Below the pieces are notes generated by a model that was given only the letters and a program-made list of their open reading frames with translations, did not search any database and was not told the origin of the DNA. Shown here in pieces: positions 1 through 11,081 of a stretch of DNA of 64,000 nucleotides. The position numbers were made by a program, and so were the translations under genes. Source of the stretch: Euborellia annulipes (lineage: Eukaryota; Arthropoda; Insecta; Dermaptera; Anisolabididae); assembly GCA_023213315.1 (NCBI GenBank), contig JAKCPI010005411.1:1-64000 (forward strand). The letters run 5' to 3'. Position 1 is the stretch's first letter. Each line of letters begins with the position of its first letter.

Positions 1-1683
1 TATAAACAGGTGTTAAGAAAATTTCCGTTGTATGGATCTTTAAAAATATGAGCTAAATTTAAGATAGAGATAGATATTCGATTTTAGAAAAACGATCGCT
101 TAAGCTTCGATCATTGACAATCCTTTTGAAAATGATCTACAGGATTGCTAGACTAATTCTTCAAAGAGATTAGAGATTCGATCCTAGATCCAGAGAGCAA
201 AAATGATTTCTGATCCAAATCCTTAAATCCACACTCCTTTCGATTTGATCCAAGATCCTCTCCAAAAAAAAGAATCTCGATCCTAGATCGAGTCGGATTT
301 AAATCCAAAGGGATCGCGATCCTGCCCCCCACCCCTAGTATTATTAAATAAGAAATTCTATCATAAATATTTTTTTTCAATTTAAGTCATATATTATTTT
401 TAAAGTAGAACTTTTATTTGATCGCCTCAAATTTTTTCGTTCCTCTATCAGCATATCTCGTTACAAGTCGTGACGTCAAAGGCCGTGACGATACAAGTTA
501 TGACGTCACAAGACGTGACGACAAAATAGGAAAGTTGAAATTTAATATATAAGCTTATGACGAATTATAAAAAAAATAATTGTGAGATTTAATTATTCAA
601 TTTTTAAATTGATAAAATATAATTTTTAAAATAATTTAAAATAATTCAAATCTTCGATTACTAAATAAATATTGTTCTCAGTTTTTAACATGCGTCTTTT
701 GATTTCTCTTTATCAATTATTAAGTTAAGATTAAAAACGCCATTTTAATACCCTTAATTGAATAATTTTCTGAAAATTTTCAGTTAAACGCCTACTATCT
801 GAAAAAAGTTTCACTTGCATCGTGGTTTCATAAAACTACACAATGATTTTTCTTTCTCTTGTTTAGCTGACAAGGGGAAAAGTTTCAAAAAGTAGATAAT
901 TTTTATTATTTGAGAAATTTGAAGGTTGATTTATATAAGTATATATTTATGATGCGTGTGTATTTGATTATATTTATCCTATCCCCAACCCAATAATGCT
1001 GGAGTTAAAAAATTTTCTAATCACAGATGATATAAAATGCCTGTAATATTGAACGTGTCACAAACAAGAATTTAATTACAACTCCAGGATTATTTGAAAA
1101 GCCGAAGAGATTGATTGATATCCGGATTGGGTTTCTCAAAGTTTATTGTCAATTCTTTCTCTCTACCTCTCACTTTAATTGGTTTAATTTTTCTTAACAT
1201 CAAAATTCATTATATGGATTTAGTTACTCTAAAGAATAATTAATTTCTAAGGGAAAGAAAAGGCCGGAGGTGTTGTCCTAACACAATGGACACGCAAGTA
1301 AAATTTCCATAAACGTTAATCATCCCCTTTATAAAAAACAAAAAAATTAGAAAATAATTTTCTTCCACTGTTTGCAAATTCAAATTTTATTTACCAGACG
1401 CAAATCTCTATTTTATTGAAAGAATTCAATGTTTGCCAGATGGATCCATATTGCAATTATTGAATATCATTTGCATAACCTTTATGAATTATCCTTGACT
1501 AAACAATCAATGCATATTATGCATCAGCATCAAATTTCAGCAGTTCAACTATTTTGTGATTTGCATATCCGAACAATGTCCTGTTTTGTCAGTTGATTCA
1601 ACTGAAGAAAAATTGAAAATATGATACACGTACTTTAAAAAAAAATATATTTATTAGCCAATTCGTTATCAATACCATAAACA
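1..1683. other. AT-rich non-coding stretch
   Basis: No gene is visible. 160-330 is a degenerate GATCC/GATCT-rich patch that creates a spurious minus-strand frame. A short tandem repeat with CRE-like sites lies at 463-522. The rest is AT-rich with homopolymer runs. Confidence 0.6.
463..522. repeat. Two tandem 30-bp units, each with a TGACGTCA palindrome
   Basis: Unit 1 (463-492) and unit 2 (493-522) both read ACAAGT..TGACGTCA..CGTGACGA. The 8-bp TGACGTCA at 471-478 and 501-508 equals the full CRE (CREB/ATF) consensus. Two further CGTGACG half-like sites follow. The repeat is certain; regulatory use is conjecture. Confidence 0.55.
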
Positions 1684-1749
1684 AGTAAAAATTATTTAGA
1701 ATATGTGAGGTTTCACTAAGTTGTAAATGAAAGAAATATTGAATTTCTA

Positions 1750-1788
1750 ACTCGATATATTTCGGGCTATTAACCCATCTTCAGGAGT
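1750..1788 (-). ncRNA. Hammerhead-ribozyme-like motif
   Basis: Reverse-complement order: ACTC (stem I), CTGAAGA plus one extra T, stem II GGGTT/AGCCC around AAT, GAAA, palindromic ATATAT stem III ending in C, then GAGT closing stem I. It is identical to the motif at 2161. The extra base after CTGAAGA departs from the classical core, so activity is not assured. Confidence 0.5.
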
Positions 1789-2160
1789 GAATACATGTGA
1801 CTGAGTGAAAAAAGAATAGATGCTACCAAGTAGGCTTGGGTAGGAGTGGGGGGAGGAGTGTGTATGTTAGTTAAAAAAAAAATTTTTTTTCAATGTTTAT
1901 TTTTAATTTTAATTTTCTTTATTTAAAAAAAAAAAAAAAAAAAATGTTTTTAATGTAATGAGTTAAAGTGAATGCCATTGTGTAAGCCAGCCAAAGGCAG
2001 TTGACCCAGCAAATTAAAGTCCTTCCTAGAAGAGGCAACCCCCCTCCATAGGCAACCCTAGTCTCAAGCAAACATTCACAAATTTCCCCAACTCCCCCCC
2101 CCCCACTCCTACCCAAGCCTACTTGGTAGCATCTATTCTTTTATTCACTCAGTCACATGT

Positions 2161-2199
2161 ACTCCTGAAGATGGGTTAATAGCCCGAAATATATCGAGT
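2161..2199 (+). ncRNA. Hammerhead-ribozyme-like motif
   Basis: The 39-nt sequence is the same as the opposite-strand motif at 1750-1788: stem I ACTC/GAGT, core CTGAAGA and GAAA, stem II GGGTT/AGCCC, and an ATATAT palindrome before the predicted cleavage position. Because stem III is self-complementary with no loop, it would need two RNA copies, as in the small Penelope-associated variants. Confidence 0.5.
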
Positions 2200-2315
2200 T
2201 AGAAATTCAATATTTCTTTCATTTACAACTTATATTGTTAGTGAAACCTCACATATTCTAAATAATTTTTACTTATAAATATGTTTCACGGAAAACCTAC
2301 ACCACTGTCCCTCCA

Positions 2316-2781
2316 AACAATACCATAAACATTTATCCAATAAAATTTATTTTTTTTAATTGAATGTAGGCCCTACAAAAATTCAAGTTTTATTCCGATT
2401 TAACTGAAGAGGGAGACCAGCAAGTTTAGGGTCAGTTTGAGGTGTCTATTCAATTTCTTGCAGCATACGTCATTCATAAGCCACCTGCCAAATAATGTTC
2501 CCGACAGCTCAAAGGCCTCTATTATCTTGACACGACATAAAAGGTAGACCTGAAAATTTCATCTTTCATGCTATAAATTTATCTCTGACATTGTTTATCA
2601 TTATCGGTTAAAATTTTTAAATTTATCTCTAAAATAGGGTAATTAATCATAACATTAATAAAGCTCTACTTGGTTCATTCCTCAAATAAGTTTAAAATTT
2701 ATTGTTATTGAAATTAAGGACTTTGACGTTTTTCTCCCTCGCTCAAGGTGTATCTTGAACAAACTAATCGACATAAACATT
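2316..2781. other. AT-rich stretch, nothing recognised
   Basis: No gene, hairpin or known repeat was recognised here. Confidence 0.5.
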
Positions 2782-3796
2782 AAAAAATCTGGTGTGACTG
2801 GCGCACAGCACACAACTTTCTCTTACCCTTCGGTAAGAGAAAGTTGTGCACTGTGCTGGTCACACCAGATTTTTTGTGTTGAGATATATTTAGTTTCCCA
2901 TAGCACCTTAGTTTCAAACTTGCATTTTAAATGTTGATTGCTTGAAATAAACTATGGTTATTTTTCAAAATTTTAATCTCATATTTGGACATTTTATACA
3001 CAATATAGATTCGTAAATAAATACAAAATTTCATAAGAATTGGAAAAAAAAATTTTAAATGCGTAAAAAGTTCCAAAGGGGACCCCTTTTGAATCGAAAT
3101 TAACATACAAATCCCTATAGGAAATTAACATTGGCCAAATGCGAAGATAAGGTAGAAAAATTTAAAACGCGTAGAAAGAGAGAAGATAGTTTTGTGAGAG
3201 AGAGAGATATGTTTTCTCCGAAAAAAAAAATGGGCGTTTAAATAATAATTGATTTTTAATCTAATAAAAAGAAAAAGATTTAAATTCGGTTACCATGGCA
3301 ACCATTTATTTTTCCTATCTTTCCTATGAAGCACAAGAGTAAAGTGTGCTTCAAACAATTTTGAGGGCAAAACGAGAATATACATTTGAAAGAGCATCTA
3401 AAAAATAATTGATTTTTGAATTTTAATCAAAATCGTTAGAGCGAATTTTGAGAAAATCGAAAAAAACTGAAAAAGTACATCAGTAAAGTACTAGTACTTT
3501 TTGGCCGATTTTTGATTAAAAGCTTATTTTGTCGGTCCCGGGGGGTGTTTAACTTAAATATAAAATTTCAGCCTCATAGCTCAATTCCTTCATGCTTAAA
3601 ATTGAACACACACAGACACACACACACACACACAGACAGACAGACAGACAGACCATGTCGCGAAAACCACTTTTTGGATTCAGGGGACCTCAAAACGTGA
3701 AGATCCATCAAAATCTCGACATCGAATTTTTGACTTGAAACCAATACTTTCTCTCTATATATATATTACATATATACATAGGTAAGAGAAAGTAAA
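2782..3796 (-). mobile_element. AHE copy, long subtype, near complete
   Basis: In the element's own direction it starts (right side here) with the left hairpin TTACTTTCTCTTACC ... GAGAGAAAGTA. It then has the conserved TCGATGTCGAGATTTTGATGG segment, a CA/GT microsatellite, the AGTACTAGTACTTTACTGATG segment and GTTGCCATGGTAACC. It ends in the right hairpin (2787-2870), whose about 40-bp arms begin AATCTGGTGTGAC. This subtype carries roughly 300 bp more interior than the short copies, including GGGGACCCCTTTTG. The only open frame is the hairpin and microsatellite. Confidence 0.85.
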
Positions 3797-3896
3797 AAGA
3801 AAGAAAACTTACAGAGGAAACCTATTTATATAAAATATGCAATTAGTTATCATGTGTTCGGTTCGAGCGAATTTTCTCTTTGATGATATATGATGA

Positions 3897-4377
3897 TATA
3901 TATATATAATATCATTTCGGGCTTGGCGTCTAGCTAGGGGGGCTACGCCCCCTGGACCCCCCAGCAGCTGACTCGGGCCCGCCTGCGGCGGACCCTCGCC
4001 TTTTCTTAATTATAAAAAGAAAATTATTATTACTACGTATTCCAATCCAGTGCCTGCTTGAGGATTTGTTTACATTCATGGAATACACAACTGCAAAGAA
4101 TACTGAAATATTTCTCTATACATTTCCTATGGGAGAAATCGTAACTTTAAGAATTAATAACTCAAAAAGTTATAGGAATTTCGGGACCCGTGTATTTTTC
4201 CTGGACCCTCCATAACGTCCTTTATAAGACTGCAAAATTTCGTTTCAAAATTCCAACGGGAAGTAGGTCAAACAGAGCGTGACAGACGGACGGACAGACG
4301 GACAGACAGACGGACACTCCGCAATTATTATATATAGATATATATATATATATATAATATCATTTCGGGCTTGGCGT
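3897..4377. repeat. About 450-bp unit bounded by a 30-bp direct repeat; GACAGACGGACAG-type element inside
   Basis: The string TATATATAATATCATTTCGG followed by GCTTGGCGT occurs at 3901-3929 and again at 4349-4377. The second copy runs on into a SINE head. Between them is a GC-rich start (3930-4000) and a tail with ATTCCAACGGGAAGTAGGTC and tandem GACAGACGGACAG. The tail is also found at 55970-56060. This is either an insertion with a long target duplication or a local tandem duplication. Confidence 0.6.
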
Positions 4378-4464
4378 AGTTGGTAGCGCGCCTGCCTTGT
4401 ATACCAAGGGTCGAGGGTTCGGATCCCAGGCAGTCCGATGATTTTATTTAAGCCATTTGGATAC
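4366..4464 (+). repeat. tRNA-derived SINE-A, 3'-truncated
   Basis: An A-box-like GGCGTAGTTGGTAGC and a B-box-like GGGTTCGGATCC lie about 45 bp apart, followed by CAGGCAGTCCGATG and TTTATTTAAGCCATTTGG. Other copies: 18316, 24211, 43966. It is not a working tRNA gene because no closed acceptor stem is formed. Confidence 0.75.
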
Positions 4465-5356
4465 TAAGACTTCGGCTAAACTCGCCTTCTTCCGCCTTCG
4501 CTCGGGCGCTGGGAACGCATTTTTGTTAGGAACGCGTTTTCGTTACGTTACATTTTTTCCCAATTCACCCTGCTTAAGCCATGTTAAAGAACTTCGTTCT
4601 AAAAAATATTTCTAAACTGATTTCACTACAGACAGATATTTTAATGAGATTTTACCTAACTCCGGCCCATTTGCATTAACCGATACAAGATACTTTACTT
4701 AATTTATCTCTAAGACTTAAGCAAATAAAATTAGAGTTGCAAATAATTTAATATAATAGTTTATAGAATAATAATAAAATTACCAGTTAATGCACTTTAA
4801 ATTTTTATTATTAAAAGCGATCTAATGGTTTATAATTAAATTCATTGGACCGTATAGTCTTCTATAGAAAAAAAAATATAACATATCCTTTGATATTTGA
4901 AAATAAGTTTGACTTTGTGAGAGTTTAATAAAAATTTATAATTTCTTAGAGGAGCCGAACAAACTTTATTATATTATTATATAATTTAGTTTTTAGTTGA
5001 TCAAAGGAAGACGAGAGCTAGGATGAAATAGGCGGAAAATTGGTCATGTTCTCTTCTTCTAAGTTACAAATAAATGCTTTGGAGAGGCTTTCAAGTTGCA
5101 TTTCTTGAGAGTTGCCCACTCTGATCTCTTGCCCAGAGACTAAGTGATTAAGGCGAAGGCTTTTTGCTCACCTCCTGCCAACATACCATTATCTCTCCCT
5201 CTGGTGGACTCAGTTGTGCTTCTAAAAAAAAAAACTGTCTAAAACATTTCAGGAAATCCATCATTCGCTATCATTAAAAAACAAATAGAAATATACTGTA
5301 GCCTAAGTGTAAATATGGGCATTTTTTTCTATTTAATTATAGCCTTTACTAGTACT
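4465..5356. other. AT-rich stretch with one GC-richer patch
   Basis: 4465-4560 is GC-richer (CGCCTTCGCTCGGGCGCTGG and a GGAACGCGTTTTCG repeat). The remainder is AT-rich and no gene or repeat was recognised. Confidence 0.45.
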
Positions 5357-5510
5357 TTTTTACTTTCTCTTACCCTATATATGAAATATATAGTGAGAGA
5401 AAGTATTTTTTGATTTTCTCAAAAGTCGCTCTAAACGATTTTGATCAAAATTCATAATCAATTTTTTTAGATGCTCTTTAAATTGTATATTCGTCTCCAA
5501 AATTGTAAAG
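5357..5510 (+). mobile_element. AHE fragment (left hairpin plus internal part)
   Basis: Left hairpin TACTTTCTCTTACCC / GTGAGAGAAAGTA is joined by deletion to the internal GATTTTCTCAAAA...ATTTTGATC...AGATGCTCTTTAAA segment. It ends near 5510 without the right hairpin. Confidence 0.75.
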
Positions 5511-5898
5511 ATTTTTATTGATTCTGGGGAGTAGAATGTTTAATTTTTGTAACTTCAGGAGCCGCAGTTTTAACATTATAGTTTCTGACGATGAAGGTTA
5601 TTCGAAACTGAAAACAGTCGACCTTAAAAATATTAAATAAAAAATTGAAACAAAACAAAAAGTTGTTTTAATAAATAATTAACGTTCCAACAGTGCAGAT
5701 GAAGCAAACTCGGCTCCTCGAGTTACAAAAATTGTAAAAAGACTTTACTCTTGTTCCCAGACTTGGAATTATGTTTTGTCAGACACAATGAATAAAATAT
5801 AAAAATTTTTGAAAGTGCTTTTTTACTTTTTACATTACATTTTAACTTTGCTTAGATCGTATGTTAGATAGCTGAATCAATATGTAGGAGGATAAATG

Positions 5899-6025
5899 AA
5901 AGGCGCAGCACATGTTTTTTTTCCCCCGATCTCTAGCCAAGAAGATGGTGGCATAGTCGATCGAAACGTCACTATTAGTTCAAATATAATAAAGAAAAAA
6001 CATAGCTCCTGCGCTTTTTTATTGA
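5899..6025. repeat. Foldback with hammerhead-like motif
   Basis: The outer arms AAAGGCGCAGCACATG (5899) and CATAGCTCCTGCGCTTT (about 6000-6017) are imperfect inverted repeats. Between them on + lies GAAGATGG...ATCGAAACGTC (5941-5970), then TATTAG closing on CTAG, then ATAATAAAG downstream. The first core bases are altered (CAAGAAGA for CTGAAGA). A degenerate member of the motif group. Confidence 0.5.
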
Positions 6026-6263
6026 TCATACTACATATTTGCTTAGATCGTTTAGAAATTCAGGGAAATAAATACTAAACAGTAAAAACAAAAGTCTAGT
6101 CACATGAAATTACATAATTTATAAAAAGTATTTTGAAAGCTGGAGTAAATAAAAATTTAAGAATCTTTTTAATTGAAAATTTTAAAAAAAGTTTGAATAA
6201 ATTTTATAATATCTTAATGAATTACTGCTGATTGCACGCACGTTCAGTCACGTTTGTAAACAA

Positions 6264-7285
6264 AAAAAAATCTGGTGTGACCAGCACAGCACACAACTTT
6301 CTCTTACCCTTCGGTAAGAGAAAGTTGTGCACTGTGCTGGTCACACCAGATTTTTTGTGTCGAGATATATTTAGTTTCCGATAGCACCTTAGTTTCAAAC
6401 TTGCATTTTAAATGTTGACTGCTTGAAATAAACTATGGTTATTTTTCAAAATTTTAATCTCATATTTGGACATTTTATATACAATATAGAATCGTAAATA
6501 AATACAAAATTTCATAAAAATTGGAAAAAAATTTTTAAATGCGTAAAAAGTTTCAAAGGGGACCCCTTTTGAATCGAAATTAACATACAAATCCCTATAG
6601 GAAATTAACATTAGGCCTATGAGAGAAGGCGGAGAGACAGGCGATAATGTTTGCAAGTGAGAGAGAGAGAGAGATATATGTTTTCTCCTAAGCAATTAAA
6701 GACACAAATAAAATAAAAATAAATGGGAATTTAAATAATAATTGATTTTTAATCTAATAAAAAGAAAAAGATTTAAATTCGGTTACCATGGCAACCAGTT
6801 CTATCTTTCCTATGAAGAACAAGAGTAAAGTGGTCTTCAGAAGATTTCAACGGCAAAATGAGAATATACATTTTAAAGAGCATCTAAAAAATAGTTGATG
6901 ATGATGATTTATGAATTTTAAAAAAAATCCTTGGAGGGAATTTTGAGAAAATCGAAAAAAAAACTGAAAAAGTACATCAGTAAAGTACTAGTACTTTTTG
7001 GCCGATTTTGTTCAAAAGCTTATTTTGAGATTCTTCAAAGGTACCTAAGTTAAATATAAAATTTCAATCCAGTAGCTCAACTCCTTCATGCTAAAAATCT
7101 GTCCACACACACAGACACACAGACACACAGACACACACACACACAGACCAATTTGCGGGACCCACTTTTTTGGACTCAGGGGACCTCAAAACATGTATAT
7201 CCATCAAAATCTCGACATCGAATTTTTGACATGATCGCAATACTTTCTCTCCTATATATTTCATATATAGGGTACGAGAAAGTAA
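6264..7285 (-). mobile_element. AHE copy, long subtype, near complete
   Basis: The right hairpin is at 6268-6352 (AATCTGGTGTGAC arms, CTTACC-CTTC-GGTAAG tip) and the left hairpin at about 7240-7284. The interior matches the copy at 2782, including GGGGACCCCTTTTG and a CA-repeat (7106-7146), with small indels. Frames here read through the repeat and are not genes. Confidence 0.85.
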
Positions 7286-7392
7286 TAGGGGATTTCCAGA
7301 GAAGTCAAACTTTTGATTGTTTCGGCGCGACATTTGAATGTACGCGGTACAAATCTTTCTTATGTTGGTCTTCTGGCATCCCTGCTTGTACC

Positions 7393-7548
7393 CCATGCTA
7401 ACAAAATATAAATATGTGGTTTCTAATCTACTATTCGAAACGAAATATATGTCGACACAAAAAATCAGGTGTGGCGAGCATAGAACACAACTTTCGAATA
7501 TTGAATGTAGAAGAAAGTTGCGATCAATCACACCCATTTTTTTAAATT
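7393..7548 (+). mobile_element. AHE right-end fragment
   Basis: Begins at AACAAAATATAAATATGTGG, passes AAATATATGTCGACAC and ends in a decayed right hairpin (AATCAGGTGTGGC ... GATCAATCACACCC). It lies just past the opposite-strand copy at 6264-7285. Confidence 0.65.
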
Positions 7549-7549
7549 C

Positions 7550-8570
7550 GCTTTAAAAAAAAATATTCAATTTAATATCATGACCTAGACAACGAGTCCA
7601 ATATAAATACGCTTTTATTTTGTTTTTATATATTTCAATTGGAATAAAAAAAAAAAACTCTTATCTTAATATTAATAAAATAAAATGGTCGTTCCCTTTC
7701 ACATTTGATCAATGTCACTTCGCAAAAATCCCCTAACAATTATCTAAAGTGGCTTGTTTTATTTTGCCTAATCTCGCTGGATCTAAAGGCACAAGCCTAA
7801 TCCGATATCTGATGGCGTCATTTAGAATTCCAACATGGATAAGCGAATTAGGGGTGGTGGGGTTTTGGGGGTAAGGAAGCATAAAATCAACTAGAAAAAC
7901 ATTTCAAGCCGAGTCACAAGTTTAATCAATCATCAATCATGAATTTCAATCAATGTCGATTACTTATTCGGAATCTCTTCTCGAGACTCTTTGAACATTT
8001 ATTATTAATTAGTTAATTTGGTATACATAATTAATTAAATATTTGCGTTTATTAAAATTTTACAAAGCATAGTCACAAGTGATTGATTGATTTTTACCCG
8101 ATAACAAATCAAACATATTATCCCAGTGACGGTTCGTGCCTGGCCACGAACAATGATAAACTTTGCTTATCATTCAACATTGTAGCATTAATTAAAAACG
8201 GAAAATCCAATTTTTTCTTTTTTCTTTGGGGAGAAAAAAAAGAGAAAAATTTATGAATCAAGAATTATGGATTTATTAATATTTTAGTAAAAAATTATGC
8301 AAAACATTTTTTTAACTCTTATTCAACTTCCTTTCTTAATCTGTAGTTTGGAGTCAATTTTTAAACAACTTTCAGGGATATTGGTTCCTTATCGATAATG
8401 ATACGTTATAATGAAAAGATAACAAGGGAGGGGACATGTGGGGGATTCAAAACCCCTAGAATTCCCAAAATTATTAAAATAATATAAAGCGAAAAATAGT
8501 GTAGACATTTAAAAAAAAATCACAAAAAATAAAATATATATTTTAAAATGTGGTAAGGGATGAAAAAAAG
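7550..8570. other. AT-rich stretch; possible hAT end
   Basis: No gene seen. CAGTGACGGTTCGTGCC at about 8124 looks like one terminus of a hAT-type element, but I found no partner end. Confidence 0.35.
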
Positions 8571-8583
8571 ACATTTATTTCGT

Positions 8584-8740
8584 TAAGCTTACGCTTCGGT
8601 CAGATATTCGGCCATCTTCAAGGCTGAAGTGCGGTGTTCCATCATTCGACCTTTTGAGGGGTTTTGTCAACACACTTCAGCCCTGAAGATGGACTACTAT
8701 CTGACCAAAACGTCTGACTTGAAGTGCCTAATAATCGAAA
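8584..8740. repeat. Foldback with two opposed hammerhead-like motifs
   Basis: Left, minus: TTGAAGATGGCC...ACCGAAGCGT (8584-8632). Right, plus: CACTTCA, CTGAAGATGG, ACCAAAACGTC, TTGAAGTG (8673-8727), where CACTTCA/TGAAGTG form stem I. Both cores have substitutions (GAAG, AAAA). AATAATCGAAATAAAT follows. Confidence 0.55.
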
Positions 8741-9090
8741 TAAATCTAGCTATTCCTTACTACAAGATCTACTCAGTTATCCACCTCATTCGAATATTTT
8801 AAAATGTATTCATTTGGTGCCCCCTCACCAAATGAGGAGGGGGAGGGGTGATCGCACAGAAAAATTTTCTGAATAAGAATTTCATTTGAAGTTTAAACTT
8901 AAAAATCAAAATATCTTAATTATTACAACTTTTGTATAAGAAATATTTTTGTAGCTCTAAAAAAAATCTCATTTAAAGAAAAATATAAATTTATAAATCA
9001 GAATTTCCAGTGAATATGGCAAAAGCATTTGTGGGTCAAATAAATAAAGTCTGAAAATTTTGTATTTTAATTTTTATTTTTGTTATTTTT
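8741..9090. other. AT-rich stretch with a short palindrome
   Basis: 8812-8837 forms CATTTGGTG / CACCAAATG around CCCCT. Nothing else recognised. Confidence 0.4.
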
Positions 9091-9283
9091 TCCCCATGGC
9101 CGAGAAGCTAGAGTTGTTATCGAATGTCAATATTGATAGTCTTAATGCCACGGGTTAGGATCCCAGGCGAATGTTTATTTATTATTTGAATACCAAATAA
9201 TTTAAATAAATGTGCCTGGACCCCCTAATATATCGTTCCTAAAATAATGTGTATCGTTAAAGTCTATATGGCTTAAGATGCTT
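9091..9283 (+). repeat. SINE-A subfamily copy, diverged
   Basis: Head CCCCATGGCCGAGAAGCTAG, weak B-box GGGTTAGGATCCC, CAGGCGAATG, then AAATAATTTAAATAAATGTG and CCTGGACCCCCTAATATAT as in other SINE-A copies. It shares its head with the minus-strand copy at 10938-11081. Confidence 0.6.
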
Positions 9284-9310
9284 AGAAAACTTAAAAGAAA
9301 TAAAAATAAA

Positions 9311-9471
9311 GAAGGCTCTGAGTGGTTAGAGAGAATTCTTTCTTTCGCATCCCGACTCATACGACAAAAATTTATTTCAATTGAATTGGCAACCAATGAA
9401 TGGCCTCCGATTCCAAAAAAGATCTTAATTAAATTAAAAAATAAATAAATAAATAAATAAAAGAATTTTTT
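9311..9471 (+). repeat. SINE-B copy
   Basis: TTCGCATCCCGACTCATACG, then ATTTCAATTGAATTGGCAACC, ATGGCCTCCGATTCC and AAAAAAGATCTTAATTAA, ending in an (AAAT)n tail. Matches 14881-15041. Confidence 0.65.
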
Positions 9472-10355
9472 TCATTATTAACTCGACCAAGAGTTTCGCA
9501 AATTAAAATAAATATTTTTACACTAGCTTCTATGATATGGTCTGCTACGAGCATCTATAATATTCAATAGTCAAGGGAATAAGAGGCGAAAAAAAATTCT
9601 TTAACAAATCACCATCTCCTTTGAAAGTCTAGAGCTGTCAATTCCCTATAGAACAAAAGAGCGACGTCATCTTGCATGTCTTTCCAGTCAATAAATGGTT
9701 AAACGTTGTTCAGAATAAATAAAAAGGTATTCTTAACACTTTGGATTTCCATTTGGGTGTCCTCGGTCTTTTTTTTCCATGTTTTTAAAATGGTGTTGAT
9801 TTTATGTGCTGGCTGAATGTAATCCAGCCCCCACAGGGGGACTGCTAGAGAGAGCGCCTGGAGACTCGGGCCAAATGGACTTTTCACACCAGAAAAGTTA
9901 GAAAAAGAATGAGAACATTCTCCAAGTAAATAGAAAGCACTAGTGAAGTAGAATTATGGAAAAAAGCTCTTTTATCTTCTATGAATGTATATTTAATGAA
10001 GGAATTTGTATAAAGATTTAAGATTATTAAAAAAAACATGGTGTATTCATACTACACACTAGGGAAGTGAAACTTCTTGACACAATTCATATTCACAATA
10101 GGAAATTGGCTTATTCCAGTATCTATTGAATTTTTGAAAATTATTAACGGGTTTAGAGGTGAAAAATATCCAAAAATTAACGAATAGAAAAAAGTCTTTA
10201 AAAAAAATGGTAGACAAGCACTATTATATATTTATTTAAAAGGATTGTTGGCATTAGGCCATCAGCTATTTTTGTCACCGCTAACAAGCACTATGATGAA
10301 GGATAAAAATTATTTTATAGTTGAATCCTTGCACTTATTTAACAATAATATATTG
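9472..10355. other. AT-rich stretch, no gene recognised
   Basis: 9800-9890 is GC-richer (CCAGCCCCCACAGGGGG) and gives a chance minus-strand frame with no recognised domain. The rest is featureless. Confidence 0.4.
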
Positions 10356-10468
10356 TATTTGTTGGTGGTGGTCTAGTCCGAGACTAGCACATCAAGGCCT
10401 TGAAAGGTTGGAGATCCTGGATTCGATTCCCAGGGGGCTATGGAGCGTTTAACCTACCAACAAATAAA
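10356..10468 (+). repeat. tRNA-derived SINE-C
   Basis: TTGGTGGTGGTCTAGTCC (A-box region), then GGAGATCCTGGATTCGATTC (B-box) and GGGGCTATGGAGCGTTT, ending AACAAATAAATA. The second copy is at 16314. No closed tRNA acceptor stem. Confidence 0.65.
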
Positions 10469-10500
10469 TATACAATTTTTTTTTTATCTTCAGCATCTTA

Positions 10501-10887
10501 GGGGTCATCCACATATTACGTAACGCCTTTTTTGACGCTTTTCTAGTCCCCCGCCCCATGTCACAGTTAGTCACATACAAACAAACCCCCCTACAAATAT
10601 TATGTCACAACATAGAACTTCCCCCCCCTACGAATAAAATTTCTTATACAAAATTCATATCATTATACTTTGTTTTTTTAGTAAATTTTTCCTCGTGACT
10701 CAGATCACTCCATTTTTCCCTGTTGTGAAAATCATTTGACCTTTTTTTTAAAAAAATTTTATAAATTCAACTTTGAATTGTTATGTCACACCTAGAGAAT
10801 CCCCCGGGTCTTTCATGCCACAATTAGAAACCTTTTATTCAGACCCCTCCCCCCACCTAACGCGCTACTTAATATGTGGACGACCCC
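10501..10887. mobile_element. PIF/Harbinger-like MITE with TTA target duplication
   Basis: Terminal inverted repeats GGGGTCATCCACATATTA and TAATATGTGGACGACCCC are flanked on both sides by TTA (10498-10500, 10888-10890). A 3-bp TTA duplication with G-rich ends is typical of PIF/Harbinger. The interior is non-coding. Confidence 0.75.
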
Positions 10888-10937
10888 TTAGGACTTTTTT
10901 TTTTAAACGGTACAAATTGTACAAACGAAGTATAGTT

Positions 10938-11081
10938 CATTTGAGGGATATTTATTTATACCATTTGGTATCCAATTAAATTAATTCATCTGACTGTCTG
11001 GGATCCGAACCCCCGCCTCTTGGCTTCCAGACTATCATTATTAACATTTGTCAACAACTCTAGCTTCTTGGCCACAGGGGG
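10938..11081 (-). repeat. SINE-A subfamily copy
   Basis: Reverse complement: head CCCCCTGTGGCCAAGAAGC, B-box GGGGGTTCGGATCCC, CAGACAGTCAGATG, then TTGGATACCAAATGG. Same subfamily as 9091. Confidence 0.65.

Larger units (their letters stand above)
1684..2275. repeat. Foldback element with identical hammerhead-like motifs in both arms
   Basis: The left arm (1684-1860) is an almost exact inverted copy of the right arm (about 2093-2272). The arms are about 175 bp, and the loop has A- and T-runs. Each arm carries the same 39-nt hammerhead-like motif in opposite orientation (1750-1788 minus, 2161-2199 plus). A sequence related to the right flank (about 2283-2310) recurs near 37765-37790 next to a related motif, so this is a family. 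The minus-strand frame in the loop is an artefact of the arm and poly-A. Confidence 0.8.

Noticed and set aside
4366..4440. tRNA gene from A- and B-box-like sequence
   Set aside because: No acceptor stem or anticodon arm closes; multiple dispersed copies with SINE bodies and target duplications.
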